Made by a program: the position numbers and the translations under genes. DNA of 64,000 nucleotides from Seiridium cupressi (taxonomy: Eukaryota > Ascomycota > Sordariomycetes > Amphisphaeriales > Sporocadaceae), in contig JARVKI010000089.1 of NCBI GenBank assembly GCA_036674765.1, positions 62,001 to 126,000 on the forward strand, in the 5' to 3' direction. Under the pieces are notes generated by a model. The model was not told where the DNA came from, ran no database searches, and saw only the letters and a program-made list of their open reading frames with translations. How positions within the stretch are numbered: position 1 is the first letter of the stretch; the number at the start of each line of letters is the position of its first letter. Of the stretch, positions 43,496 through 55,686 are shown one piece after another.

Positions 43496-44237
43496 TCAAC
43501 CGCCGCCAGCATACAGGAAGCGGGGTATCCATGTTACTTCCAGCGGTCTTTTCGCTTCTGGAATGCCACAGCGAACCAAGAAAGGCCAGGTGTACTTTGC
43601 AGATGTCTTGAGAGGTCATAACAATATCAACGCAACTGACATACATTTGAGCTATGTCGGATCAAACCATCATGATGACGCGCTTAGGCACTCTCAACGC
43701 GATACACATGTCATTTACGACGCGCTTTTTTTTGTTGGTTGTGGCGTCAACAGCTAACTGAAAGTGGGGCCTCCCGCCAAAATCCTAGGTTTAGCAGTGG
43801 TCAGTGCTGGTGTCGCTGCTGCCGTGCCCCTCCAATTGCCCCTCCACCGTGACTCGACGTCATCCACCAGATCGACAGGAATTTTGCTCCGGATGTCTCA
43901 CAAACCCATGCACTGCATTCAGGAGTCTGGACCCCCCTACCTAGTATCTCATAGATCGAATGTCATCCTAGAGTGTAGATTCTTGAGCCAGTCCTACATT
44001 GGTGTTTCTTTCACGGTCTGCTTGTTTTATTTCTACAGCACTAAGCCTTGACCGCTTCTTTATTCTCACCTCACCTCCACACTCCAGCATCACGGTCAAC
44101 AAGACAAAGAAACCATCTGTTGCCAAGGAGTCTTGACTATAGTATTGCCGATACCGTAGAATATCTATGGGCCCCACTGCAGCGCATCTAGTGTCGACTT
44201 ATTCCATCTAGCTATTCTTGATTCTCAAGAGGCCAAG
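43496..44237. other. Intergenic region
   Basis: 3' flank of the F-box gene and promoter of the DUF1769 gene. Frames here lack ATG starts or family similarity. Confidence 0.45.
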
Positions 44238-45366
44238 ATGGCGGACAAGTACGTTATGCGTGTGACCGCCGGGTCAACCTACAATGTGGACCACCAAGAA
44301 GAGGTCCCCGTCAACTCACCCAACGTCACCAAAATAAGCAATGAGTTCATGGACGTTGAGCTCAATGTCAGGGTACAGAACTACAAGGGGTTGCCGAGAA
44401 ACTCGCCAACAACGTCGGCCTACTTTTCACAACCACCGCATGACTACAACAAGGACCAGTACAGCATTTCCTTTCGCTTCACACCGAAGAAGCCGTCTAA
44501 GGACGCTTCCGATTCTGAGAAGGAGCAGCCCGCCAACGGGATCTCTGCCTCAGACCTCCAGTTCGGAAATGACTTCGACCACCCGATTCGGGACAGGTTA
44601 CCGCCGGGCTTCAACACAGCAATGGGCATTGTGAGGTGGTGGATCGACCCTGGTCTAGATGGCGACGCCTATGCCGACGAACCCTACCTATACGGGCCTG
44701 CCCTATCGTCGTTCAACGCAATTCACGTCGGTGAGGGCGAGCACGATCCGGAGAAGGGAGGGCTTTGGTTTGAGGAAGGTGGCGATGAGGCTGGACTCGA
44801 GGCACGAAGAGCCATCGGTGCCCCGGATGTGGCCAAGCAACGCATGAAGTGGGCGCTCAGAGAGGATAGCAAGGAGAAGTGGGTATTCGAACATGGGAAG
44901 ACGTACTGCGCGGATTTCTTTAACCCCTACCTGGACTTTGGCGACTTCAGCCTGAAGCTTCCTGGTTTCACCCTCCCAATAATGAAATATTGGGACGGTC
45001 AAGGGTTACGGTAAGTTTGTTATCCACTAGTCAGGACACATTGCATTTTGTCGATTCCATTTCTCATCACTCAATCATAGGACCAATCCTAAGCGCTCAC
45101 ATCGGCTTAGATACGTTTTACGCAACAAGTCGACTAACGACACCTACCTCGTCGTCATCTTCAACCTGTACTTGAAGGAAGACGTGAACGAGGATGGTTC
45201 TTTGAAGCCTGCTGCAATAGCATCACATAAGCCAGAGGGCAGAAAGGCGGTTGGAGAGGTCACCGATGCGGCGAAAGAACCAGAAGATCCCAAGGTCTTG
45301 GAGGAGGCGAGGAAGAAGTTTGAAGGACAACAAAACGAAGAGACCAACGAAGATGACGTGGATTGA
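44238..45366 (+). CDS. DUF1769 (Duc1-type) cortical phosphoinositide-binding protein
   Basis: Two exons, 44238-45010 and 45111-45366, with a 100-nt intron (GTAAGT...CTTAG), give 342 aa. Matches the DUF1769 family: an N-terminal beta-rich segment (MRVTAGSTYNVDHQEEVPVN), NDFDHPIRDRLPPGFNTAMG, RWWIDPGLDGDAYADEPYLY, KTYCADFFNPYLDFGDF and, across the splice, RYVLRNKSTNDTYLVVIFNL. The fission-yeast member Duc1 binds PtdIns(4,5)P2 and sits at the cell cortex; a plasma-membrane role is inferred here. The C-terminus is charged and probably disordered. Confidence 0.88.
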
Positions 45367-45654
45367 AAGGCTCGCTGATGGACATACGTATACCCACGCG
45401 CATAAGTTGGACCGCTGGGAAAGGGGAAGGATCGGATTGGTCTACAGGATATGGTAGACACTGGACAACCTGCGGTTGCACTGTTGATTCGGAGTGTATT
45501 GAAGCTATAAGCAAGTTGCATACATTGCATTGAACCAGTCGGTTGTTATGTTGGATAGATGGAATTTATACATGACATGATATGTCCGGCAGTTCTCCCC
45601 ACTCGCGTGTGCTCACCTCATGGCGAGTCTAGCCAGGAGCTGAGCTCAAGCAAT

Positions 45655-46549
45655 CTAGACGTAAGAGCAGGTGACGCTCTCGCCACTGGCAGAACAAGAG
45701 GTAAGGACCTTACCGCTCTGGCGGAGATCAATGATGGTAGCACCAGAGACGCCAGTGCCGCTGTTAACGGTAGCCTCAGAGAAAGTAACAGTGCCGAAAT
45801 CGGCAAAGGGCACCAGGCTGCTGCCCTCCTCGAAGTCCTCGACGATCCACTCGGCGTTCTCCTCGCACAGGGACGCCGTGCCGGAAGTGAAGCTGTGCGT
45901 GACAGACTTGCCGGTGGTGTCGTTCTTGATGACGGCAGTGCCCGTCTTCTTGCTGGCGGCGGTGACGGTGACGGTGATCTTGTCGCCCGCCGAGATGCTC
46001 ATGCCGGTGAAGTCGTGCGACACCTGCGGGTACCACTCGTACCACGCGTCGTAGGACACTTTGCTGCCCTGGATGTTGAAGTCGATGCCCGTCTGCAGGA
46101 TCGCAGAGCTGCATGTGTCGCCGTCGATGCCGACCCACGCGGAGGCGGAGTACGTCTTGGCGGAGCTGCCGCCCGTGGGCACCTTGGGCGTCGGCACCGT
46201 GAAGGTACCCGTCACGCTCTTATAGCCTGTGCCGATGAGGACGGCGCCGGCCCACTGTGTTTACTCTCGAGTCAGTCACGTTCTTCGACTCCTAAATTCA
46301 TCATGCGGATGATTTTGCAGAGGCAGGTTGGGGTTCACGTACGTTGGTGGAGTAGGACGCATGAGAGGTGCCGTTGACAACAGCAAGGTCGTCAGTGTCC
46401 ATGATGTCCGGGATCATGGGACCACTGCGGCGACCGTTTGCGCGCTCGGCCAGGATACGAGCAGCACGCTCGCGTCTCTTGGCGGTGCCAGGCGCAGCGG
46501 CGACGACGGAGGCGCCGAGGACGGCGCTGAGAACGGCGGAGAGCTTCAT
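45655..46549 (-). CDS. Secreted glutamic peptidase (family G1, eqolisin)
   Basis: Two exons, complement 46549-46343 and 46254-45655, with an 87-nt intron, give 268 aa, typical for the family. The ATG at 46549 starts a signal peptide (KLSAVLSAVLGASVVAAAPG). A basic propeptide (RRERAARILAERANGRRSG) follows, then the mature beta-sandwich: SYSTNWAGAVLIGTGYKSVT, SASAWVGIDGDTCSSAILQT, YEWYPQ. The catalytic Gln lies in AILQTGIDF and the catalytic Glu in EWIVEDFEEG. It should be an acid-active extracellular endopeptidase, autoprocessed at low pH. Confidence 0.92.
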
Positions 46550-48563
46550 CTTGTCAGAGTAAGATATAGGAAGCGAAGTAGAGCCAAGAGTATAGGGCTG
46601 TGTATAAGGAGCGAATGCCAAGGAGAAGCTGGGGTCTGGATGAGCTTGAGGCGTGTTGGTTTCCTGCAAGCCAAGGAGCCAAGACTTTATAATTCCATTA
46701 CTGGGTCGTCCATCTGATGAATAAGTGGGTTGAGGGTATATACTGGGCGTGTTATTGATGACGACAGGCCTGAGAGGCTGCCTTGAGCTCAACCTAGAAG
46801 ACCAGTCGAATAAGCTGCCTTCCCCTCAATTATGGTTACCGTTGAAGATAAGGCACCTGCTTAATCAAGCAAATCACTATACGGCTATCCAATAGCGGTC
46901 GAGTGATATGAGATCAACATGTTGTTATTCCCAGCTGAACGCATATGGTAGCATGGTCCTGTGAGGTCCTGCAAGGCATTAATTGCAGCATGATTGGAGT
47001 CGTCCATTGAAGATGCTCCCGACCAATCAGCGCGTCGATGAGTACGTATTAATCAACGCCACGCACGGCTCATCCCATCGGCAAAATCCAGACCACGAGG
47101 AATTGACCTATTTTCGATAGCAGGATGATCCAATGAGGGACATTGGACGCAGAAGGTGAGGTGCAATGCTCCCCAGTTCATCAGCATTCGGTCATCAAGG
47201 TCCACGAGCCAGACAGTTCGGGGAAGGTTGCACCGTTTCCTTACCCGAGACCAGGTGAAGACCGTTAATGCGGCGACGCAGATGATGCGATATTGTTACC
47301 CGTGAAGATCGGTGCCCTCGCGGAATATGCCTGCCAAGACAGGCAAAGGCTCAGCTGAATCCATAGGTTCTGAGATGTCCGGCATCGTCGGAACGGGGGT
47401 GGCAGCAATGGGTGCTCGGAGCCGGGTTGCGGAATGGGGAATGTCGCACGGCGGACAGGCCTAAGCCAGATGGGCTGCGCAGGGGCGGCAGTTTCATGCA
47501 GAAAGGCGTGGAAAGAAGCTTTTCCTTCATGATTGACGAGCATATGCCAAGAAGAGGAAGTCGGAGTGGGAGGACTGATCGCATATAAGGATTGCGAGGA
47601 ATCCACTTCATGGGCAATTGTTGGTACGCTGCGATTACCTCTGGCGTGATCTACTGGCAGACTGTTAGGGCGCTTCACATGCCAAATGTGGCGCTGGTGT
47701 AGCAGCTGCATCTGCCGGATGGTCCGCCACAGGGCGCTGAACGCGCTGGTCCTGCAAAAGGGAGCAGCCCCACAGAGCATTTGTAGGTCCCTTCGGTCCC
47801 TTTGGGCAATGGTGGGGATTGTCAAGATATATCAATTCAAAGCCCAGTGCAGCGTTGCAATGTTTCTTAACAACTTGACGTGGTAACGGCGAGTTTTTTT
47901 CTGATGTATTGCGTCAATTGATTACCGGCCACGGATTCTAGCTCCAACCCTTATACCAAAACCACCTGGAGTATTCATGGTTCGATTGCAGACACACCTC
48001 TAGCCTGATTCGGAAGGTTGTTTACGATTCAACGATGGGCAAATGAGAGCCTGTGTGAAGAGGTGGAGAACGGATCAGCCATGACAAGAATGGTGGGATA
48101 TAATCTTATCTGCTTATCGAATGAATAACGCACTTCAGGGACGAGAATACAGCCGGATGGATAAGTGAGGGAGTTGACGGACGCTGGAATTAAAGTCGAG
48201 CGGGTGAGCAGGCATTGGCACGTTTACTGCAGCTCGAGTCCATTATGTATCCGTAAGAGACCGATTGATGTTACGGGCGAAATGATCGTGGGTAAACTCA
48301 AAGACAATACACCTGATCACATGAATCTCCATCCGAGAAATGTATGGACCTGTTCCCGGCTTGCCATAGTCCCTAAACTTCGGTTAAGTGAGTTCAATAT
48401 CGCATAAATCGCAGCGTGATGCCACAGTTCCGATTGCACGCTGTTCTTCCATCGAGAATGCTGTAGGATCACCATAGTCTATACTAAAGCTGCGTTCTAC
48501 AAAGAGCCACCTAAGCGTGGGATGATGGGGGTAATGATTTCTCCAAGATTCTCGTATCCATCC
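46550..48563. other. 2-kb gene-poor region
   Basis: Promoter of the G1 peptidase gene and 3' flank of the GH43 gene. The longest frame (minus, 47825-47265, 186 codons) starts from TTG, has no recognisable domain and biased Pro/Ser/His content; I do not call it a gene. Confidence 0.45.
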
Positions 48564-49907
48564 TTACTCTCCGCTCGGAGCTCGCAGTGTCGCATTCAAT
48601 GGAAATGGTATGCCCAATCTCGGCTCATTACCACCATCAAAGTTGACGATTTGCGCAAGCGTGAATCTGTCTCCTCCGCATGAGCCTTCAGAGTTGTTCG
48701 TAGCGTGAAACCCGTTCTGGATTGCGCCATGAATTAGCTAGGTTTTTCTAGTCGTTGGATGTTGGCAATCTTACCCAGGTCTCTTTTCCATCAGGCGACT
48801 TGAAGAAGCAGTTGTGTCCTGTGCCGTAAACGCCATTGGCCTGAGAGAACACGGGTCCGATTTTGCTCCACGATGAGGCTAGCAAGGGATCACCTCCTTG
48901 GTAGTGCAGCAGGCCGAGGGCATAATTAGGCGTTCCGCAATCTTTTAAGGCAAGAATGTCAGCCTCAAGTCTCCGAGTATGGTGCATAACCTCTGATAAT
49001 GCATTTCCAGGCCTGAAACCAAATTCGATACCAAATTCACAACAATATTACAAGGTATGGCACTACGAAAGAACTGAGATGCAGCTGCTGAGTACTTACA
49101 AGACCCTGAATATGACAACCACAATTCATTTTCATGGTACAACGGCTATGTGAAAATCAGCAGAGTACATTCGTACTGAGTAACGGTCGAGCAACTTACA
49201 TGAGGTCCCTCATTGACAGCAACGATATCACTCGCAGCCGAGTTCGTTGTGTTCATCTCCCAAGGCTGGTCGGGTTCCGAAATAACATTCCAACCCGTGA
49301 CAGTCCAATCAGAGGTGTCGAGTTCTGTGATCTGGATGCACTGAATGGCCTTCGTTGTGTTTGGTCCGATAGCGCTCAATACATGGTATCTTCCCTGTCC
49401 GGGAATGTCGAGATATGTTCCATCGATGCCGAAGGAGAAGTTCTTGCCTGGGCCACCCTGGAATCCGACGGGTGGAACCAGGTCTGCCAAGAAATCGTAT
49501 TCGCAGTCGAACGGATTGGGCCCATTGCATCCTCGCAACACACGTGGCTGACAGCTGTCGCAGCACGTCAAGTTGGCGTCGCAAGAAGAGTAGAACATGT
49601 GCCAGACATTGTCGATAGGATGTATCTCAGGGGCCCACATGTTGGCGCTCCGTGTGGAGTTGGTGTCAGTCCATATCACCTTTGTTTCGCCTGTGAGAAG
49701 ACCTGAAAGATGCTGCGCTCTGGTGATCTCAATGTGGTCATAACTCGTATACGTCAAATGATAGTAACCACCAGCGTAGACTATAGACGGGTCTGGACCA
49801 GGTTTGCGAATGGGGTTCTGGTAGGTATTGTTGCCATGGGCGCCTAAAGCTAAAGATCCCTGCAGTTGCGATAGTATAGCCCCAAGGCTGAACACGAGTG
49901 ACCACAT
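48564..49907 (-). CDS. Glycoside hydrolase family 43 (arabinanase/arabinofuranosidase-like), secreted
   Basis: Four exons, complement 49907-49200, 49145-49100, 48941-48775 and 48716-48564, give 357 aa; introns are 54, 158 and 58 nt and phases close. The ATG at 49907 starts a signal peptide (MWSLVFSLGAILSQLQGSLA). Five-bladed propeller motifs: the catalytic-base Asp in NPIRKPGPDPSIVYAGGYYH, NMWAPEIHPIDNVWHMFYSS, the acid Glu in VAVNEGPH, WLSYSGS, LLASSWSKIGPVFSQANGVY, GTGHNCFFKSPDG and, in the last exon, SEGSCGGDRFTLAQIVNFDG. It should cleave arabinose- or xylose-containing plant polysaccharides outside the cell. Exact specificity cannot be read. The exon 3 acceptor is chosen by homology; a 37-nt alternative exists for the last intron. 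Confidence 0.82.
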
Positions 49908-50841
49908 CGTCTTAGAGAGTTGGGCAGGATCAATCGAGTCACACAGCGCATCCTGATCACCATGCATATCTATCCAGGCCTTTATATAGAGATTTCCTCC
50001 TTCGACGCGCAAGGCATACACCGAGATCGCCTGTCTCGTGTACGCAGGCCAAGTGATTAGTAGCGCTTGGGCCCTATACATGCGAATTTACCCCAGCTTT
50101 GATAACCGCAGTATCCCCCGCATGCCGACTATAACATGACCTGCAGAGATTTAGCGCGCCAATCAACACGATTTCCAAGACGAAAACTATTCATCGGCGG
50201 AATTGACGAGTGCACCAATAAGCTGCCTTGGTCGCACTGGTCGCTGTCTGGGGCTATCCATTTACTTGGTTACATTGGGAGATCGATACCAGTCTGCTGG
50301 GCCCTCATCCCAATTCCAATTTCGCAGCACGGTCCATACATGTAAAGAAGCATTTCAGCCAAACCCAGGACAAAATCTCCACACGCACTTCTCTCATACT
50401 ACGAAGGACACATCGCCGACAGTTGCATCCATCAGCAACTCACTATGGTTCGGGATTTAGGAAAGACGTTTCTGCTGTCATCTAAGTATTGGCAGACTGC
50501 GACAGATGGGCAATGCCATGCCATTCTATTTTAGAAAGAGTGTCACGGTATCTGGCCTTTAACATCAAATAAACCATTCCCTCTCCGATAAAACCGAGCG
50601 CCAAAATATGTATGCACTTGGTCATGCTTCAACCATCTGGGACCTTTGGCGCTCCCAACGTATCACCCGGAGCCGTATCGGTCCGTTCTGGTTAGCATTC
50701 TATGCGAAATGGTGCATCATCCGTTTGGGTAGAGCCTGATGGGATGGGATTGCTGTGAGCGGAGCGGTAGCGAAGTGGCTGGCAGCATGTGGATCCGGCA
50801 CCACGCTCAGTTTTCGCATAGGCTGTTTTCCAAGAGCCTTT
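49908..50841. other. Intergenic region
   Basis: GH43 promoter and 3' flank of the next minus-strand gene; no recognisable coding sequence. Confidence 0.45.
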
Positions 50842-51324
50842 TCACTCATCTGCGAGTTCCCCCCCATCATTCTCAATCCCAGCTTGTCCTGATTCGGCCT
50901 TGGCGGCGTCGAGGAGTGCGTTGTGAGCTGCCTTCTGTTTGCGCTGTTGCGACTTCGCGGCGACCCATCGGTAGAGGGCGCGCGGCGCGAAAATGATGGC
51001 GCCGGGGAGAGCGATAACGCCACGGCCAGTGGCTTTGATCATGGACAAGACGCTGTGTCCCAGGTCCTTCATGCCCTCCTGGAACTCGCCGGTCTTGCAT
51101 TTCCGCCAGATGTCTACAGCAACGAGCCATCCCATGCCGATGAGAATGATGGCTAGCATGACGAGTGCGATGTTCCAGTTGCGCTCGCCGTGGTCGGTGA
51201 ATGGACCGCTAGTATGCGCGGCATCGTTGTCGCTGTGGCCGGTGCTTCTGGCTGTGATATGCCAATCCTCTAGATCTGGGAGGGGCACCGGTTGCCTCAA
51301 AGGTCCATAACCAGGTAGAGACAT
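50842..51324 (-). CDS. Small membrane protein of unknown function
   Basis: Single exon, 160 aa from an ATG at 51324. One strong transmembrane helix (IALVMLAIILIGMGWLVAV, about residues 52-70) is followed by a basic segment, a second amphipathic/hydrophobic stretch (GVIALPGAIIFAPRALYRWV) and a charged Gln/Lys/Ala-rich C-terminus. No family recognised; the clean frame and hydropathy pattern support a real gene. Confidence 0.6.
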   Translation of the reverse strand: MSLPGYGPLRQPVPLPDLEDWHITARSTGHSDNDAAHTSGPFTDHGERNWNIALVMLAIILIGMGWLVAVDIWRKCKTGEFQEGMKDLGHSVLSMIKATGRGVIALPGAIIFAPRALYRWVAAKSQQRKQKAAHNALLDAAKAESGQAGIENDGGELADE

Positions 51325-51999
51325 TGCTTCTGATGGCTTTCAATATCTATCTTATTTCCGAAGTAGTGGTTCCGTTGAACAGAGCAATGCTACTCGAGGC
51401 GTGCTGGGGAATTACGATGGGGGCAAACACTGATATCGCATTTCGAGAGAGAAAGTCGAAAAAGGGATCCGGGAGTAAAGGAATGCCGCAACGGAGCTTT
51501 AAATGAGAATGGTATGAATATTTCTCATGAGCAAGTAAATGCTCGCATTTGGTCACTTTCACTTTTTTTTTTTGGTGGGGAGGATGAAGCGCAAATTTTT
51601 GGAATATGCTCAAATGACGATCATGCTCGCTGCTCCGATCATCTAGCATTCAGAAATACAGTTGGTTCTCAAGCGCAACGTACTCTTCACCCATGGTATC
51701 GACTTGGCGTGCGATGCACGATCACACCTGCCGTGTTCAACGCGCTCCTGTTATACGGTACCATATATGGCCGGGAGATTTTCTTTTAACCCCTGTGTTG
51801 TTCCAATATGGTCTGCACAGTTCTGAGTTGTTGGCAAACTTAGAATGAAGGTCTGTGAGCACCAAGTCAAATTCTGCACCATAAGGGGCTACAATATGAT
51901 ATGTTATTACACCTTGGCAGTGATATGATAAGTTATCATGCCCTAGTGAAGGATTCGGCAAGATTACCAGAATAGAGCCATCGGCCGGCGGAGATTGGT
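51325..51999. other. Intergenic region
   Basis: AT-rich, with a T homopolymer near 51565. Nothing recognisable. Confidence 0.45.
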
Positions 52000-52014
52000 A
52001 ACAGTGGAGCTGCC

Positions 52015-52200
52015 ATGTGTAATGCAACACTCAAAGGCCAGAGAATCTACTGCCTGACCTGCGGGCTTGATGAGAAAACTCACTTGCGTGCTGGTTGCTT
52101 CCGCGAGATCGGTCATGAATGCCATATGATACTGGAGAAGAAATCGGATACGGCTGATCGACTGTGTGACTGTGGCTATTCTCGAACTGTGGTGAGGTAG
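52015..52200 (+). pseudogene. UBR-box-like zinc-finger mini-ORF or relic
   Basis: A 61-codon frame contains CLTCGLDEKTHLRAGCFREI, GHECHM and LCDCGYSR. This follows the UBR-box order (CxxC..D, CF, H..H, then CDCG) known from N-recognin ubiquitin ligases. Two zinc ligands that would be expected in the TCxLC segment are absent (THLR instead). No flanking UBR1-type ligase sequence was found. Either a fossil of a larger gene or a degenerate stand-alone finger. Confidence 0.4.
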
Positions 52201-52907
52201 GTTACGTGCGTGATCTATCGGACTATGTACCCTGATACAATAGCAAGATTGACATAGATAGGACGACTCTGCCACTTCTCAGCTGACGTTTCCTGGCCCG
52301 AAATAAACCTCATGCTGGAGAACTAGTCTAGTGGTGCAGCCTGTTGATGATCGGTGTGCTGCACGACCTTCCATTCACGGTATGAGATCTATATGAGCTT
52401 CCAACAGATACGAAGATAGTGTCACTTCAGGCAAGGCAAGTAGTCTTTAGCGGAACTTCAAATTTATAGACAAAGAAAGAAACCAAGTAAAAAGAAGAGG
52501 AAAATGAAAGAAAAAGTTCGTGTACTTCTAGGTAACGAGCCTACAGCAGGGCCCTGGGTTATGCTTAGCTGAGCTGGGCGCAGACTCTTGCACAGACGCT
52601 TGATAACGATCCTTTCTAGCTGAACACCTCGATCCCATTAATCGCATCCCTACTATTTTACACCAATATTGATCATGTAGTTTCATCAGTTCCTAATAGG
52701 ACTTTTTGGTGGTACATAGAACCTCTGTGCTGTCGTTTTCTACACATGAGGGCCATTTTCAAAACATTGGTTCGTGTGCGCTTCATATACTGTAGCTTTT
52801 ACACGATGCGAGATCCACCCGAACCCAAGGGAGTTTCGTCCGAGAACAACTGACATATCTTTCCTTCTAACCAGACTTGGTCGAGCTGATTACTCCTTAA
52901 ATTCGCA
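52201..52907. other. Intergenic region
   Basis: AT-rich, no recognisable genes; contains the likely 3' flank of the glucosyltransferase gene. Confidence 0.45.
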
Positions 52908-55686
52908 TCACCTCTGAGGCTCTGATGTCGAATGAAGGGACTTCCATCGTTCCGTTACCTGTCGTCTTTCCTCTTCGGTGGCATGCTGATAGTCTTCCAG
53001 TCCCTGCCTCATCCTGATCAGTAAAATCTCTGCTTTGAGCTCCGTCAGTCTTCGCTTATGAAGGGACTTCTCAATGCCCTTCAATGAATATCCCGGAAGA
53101 CTGAAGATTCCTGGCCGCAGTGTCAGTTCTTGAGATCCCCATTTTTAGCACCAGATGTTGGGGACTTACCACCGCCTAAACCCCCCCAAAAACCGACGAC
53201 AGACATTCCAACGCCTTTGCCAAAGCCCTTGGCCCCGTTCTTCTTTGCGCCGTTATAGGGGCGCAAGACGAGGCCACCGAAGGCGTCGCCGAGACAAACA
53301 ACACATTCTTTCCCGGCAGTCTTGAAGCCACTCTTTATTCCAGTAATTTCGTCACGCCGGTGGACATTCTCCTCGGAGCTGATATACGAAGGGAAGTTAC
53401 GGAACCCGTTGGCGGTATTATACAGAAGCGCGACAGGTGTTTTGAGCCCCGCGCGCATCAAGTCTCCGACGAATTGACCAGACGCCCTGACAATGACTTC
53501 AGGCCTTGATCTTTGATTCTTGGCTCGCAAGCGCGTCACCCATGTTGAGGCGGATTGTAGACCACGAGTTTGGGGGTTTTGGTCTTCCTTTGTGAAGAGA
53601 GCGTCGACATCTTGAGGCGGCCTCGTCGCTAGTATTTTGGCGACTTTTTCAAGCTGCCTAGGATCAAGATCGTTGTATGTGAAGCGGTTACCGTGACCTG
53701 CAGCGCCATTCTCCCGCTCGTTCTCAAGATTGCTATTACCATGCAGACTCGAGGACTTGTGCTGTTTTTGGGACTTGGGATCTTTCTTCAGACGCATTTT
53801 ATAGTCATGAGCTGCTCGGGCAACTTCCACGAAGAAGCCGCTGAAGGTTGCGACAATGGCAACCGAAACATTCTCGGCACCTTCATCAACATACCAATGT
53901 TTATGGCGAAGTAGTTGCAGGTCGTGTATCTTCATTATTCCTGAGTTCAACAAGCAATATGTCGCAAAGCTGCTGAGATGCGCGCCTGTTTTCTCGTGCT
54001 TGTAAACAGCTAATCGCTCGGGGCATATGTCGCACCGGGAATCAGTTGCATCGAGGCCTCGAAGCACGTCACCCGCGGCATTACTAGCCCCATCCTCTTC
54101 AGCAACCTGTAGGGCGACTCGTTTCGCTGCGGCTTGGACTTCCGGTCTCAATGCGAACTCGATGCTGTCTGCCAGGCTCTGCGCAGTTAACTTCTTGAAC
54201 GGGATAGGTTCAGGGCCAGCGTTGGCGCGGGCAATCATTTGACCCCAAAAAGCCTGATCTCCGAAGAAAGATACCACAACGGTAGCGCATCCAGCAGCGA
54301 GACCAGCCGCCGTGGTACCTGCGCCACCATGGTGGACGACACACGTGACATGACGGAAGAGCCAATCGTGTGGGCAGTCACCAATGAGATATACATTGTC
54401 GGGAACATCAACACCACTGATGCCCGCCCATCCTTTCGATACGATTGCGCGGACTCCCGACAGTTTGACGGCTTCAAACAGAAGTTCCGTAAGAGCTTGT
54501 GGATCATCCACCACGATGGAGCCGAAACCTATATAAATAGGAGGTGGGCCGGCGTTGAGAAAGCTCTCCAGCTCTGCAGGCGGTTCATACGTGAGAGCCT
54601 GTGGCAGGAATGAGAAGCCAACGATGTTGATATGGTCAGCCCAGTCAGTCGGTTTCGGAATAAGAGATTGCGACCAGAGATACGTGAATGGCAAACGCAG
54701 CCTATCGAGGAGCTGGAAGCCCCATAACGGGCTGATCGGGTCGAGCTCCAGCGACCGCGCACGGAAGTTGTTGATAACATCGCCAAGACTGGAGGAGAGA
54801 GTTAGCCAAGGGCCACAGTATAAAATGAACAGGAAGAATCTTACCCTTGCCAGGTCAGCAACTCCATCATTTTGAAAGAGAGCCAGTTGGCGGTGCTAGT
54901 CTCAGCCTGACCATATTGCATCGCAGCGAGGGGATGATGGAATGTGTGCGTCGGCGACCAAGGCATCGTAAATACCATATGTAAGGGTATGCCAAGCTTC
55001 TCCGCACAATGGATGTGGGCCATTGATGGGGGATTGGCTATGATGACATCCGCGATGAATAAGTCGTGGGTGGATTGAACATTCGCTGCTTTGACTTTGT
55101 CCCCCATTCCATTGCCTGCCTCAATGCAACTCCGCCAAGCACCCTCCATGATCTCTGCCATTTCTCTCCTCCGCTTTCCGATGTCCCCTGCTTTGAGACT
55201 CTCGCGACCTGGAATCAGGCCTGGATTCTTCACCATGTAGGCCATAAGCGCTTCCGGATCGCCTCCAATTGAGAAGAATTCCAGCCCTTGCTTCTCAACG
55301 AAGTCTTTGAAAACGGGATGCGTGCACACCCGCACTCGATGCCCATATGGCGGCTTGCTCAGTAGCTGCGCGATGGGAATGAACGGCTGCACGTCGCCCC
55401 GCGACCCAACGATTTGAATGGCGATATTCAATCGGGGCCCTGTGCGCGTGGGCGCCTCTGCATCGAGGAACGCATTGCTGCCTTTCCGCTCCTTGAAGAC
55501 TTTCCTCTCGGTTTGCGGCGTGGTGTTGTCGTGCACGCGCTTGAACCACGCCGCGAGATCCGTGGGGTTTCGATGAAATTTTACCGTCGCACGCCCATCA
55601 TTATTGATTTGCGTCGTGGTGCGTGTCAGCTCGTCACTTACGTCCAGATGTCCCTCATCGTCGAACCTGAACCTTCCGAGCAGCAT
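52908..55686 (-). CDS. Sterol 3-beta-glucosyltransferase-like (GT family 1/28) protein
   Basis: Three exons, complement 55686-54845, 54788-53170 and 53110-52908, give 887 aa; introns are 56 and 59 nt. Splicing the last intron replaces a short dead end with a conserved-looking tail (GIFSLPGYSLKGIEKSLHKR, RLTELKAEILLIRMRQGLED). The N-terminal GT28 domain has VGSRGDVQPFIPIAQLL and the substrate pocket AEKLGIPLHMVFTMPWSPTH. The C-terminal UDP-sugar domain has IYIGFGSIVVDDP and VVHHGGAGTTAAGLAAG...GDQAFWGQ. It should transfer glucose from UDP-glucose to a sterol or other lipid. Unlike Atg26 it lacks GRAM and PH domains. The start is uncertain: an upstream frame (to about 55900) continues the N-terminus only after a one-base shift near 55736. 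Confidence 0.85.

Noticed and set aside
41847..43757. Unspliced 636-codon reading of the F-box gene
   Set aside because: A 50-nt intron at 43324-43373 yields a conserved-looking C-terminus ending at 43495; the unspliced tail is low-complexity.
43764..44051. 95-codon frame with a signal-peptide-like start
   Set aside because: Begins with GTG, no homology, sits between two well-defined genes.
46301..46792. Longer N-terminal reading of the G1 peptidase
   Set aside because: The ATG at 46549 begins a textbook signal peptide; the upstream extension would bury it.
47265..47825. 186-codon minus-strand frame
   Set aside because: TTG start, no recognisable domain; composition not protein-like.
53123..53168. 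Unspliced C-terminus of the glucosyltransferase ending in KNGDLKN
   Set aside because: It lies inside a clear intron (GTAAGT donor at 53169, CCAG acceptor at 53111); the spliced tail continues plausibly to 52908.
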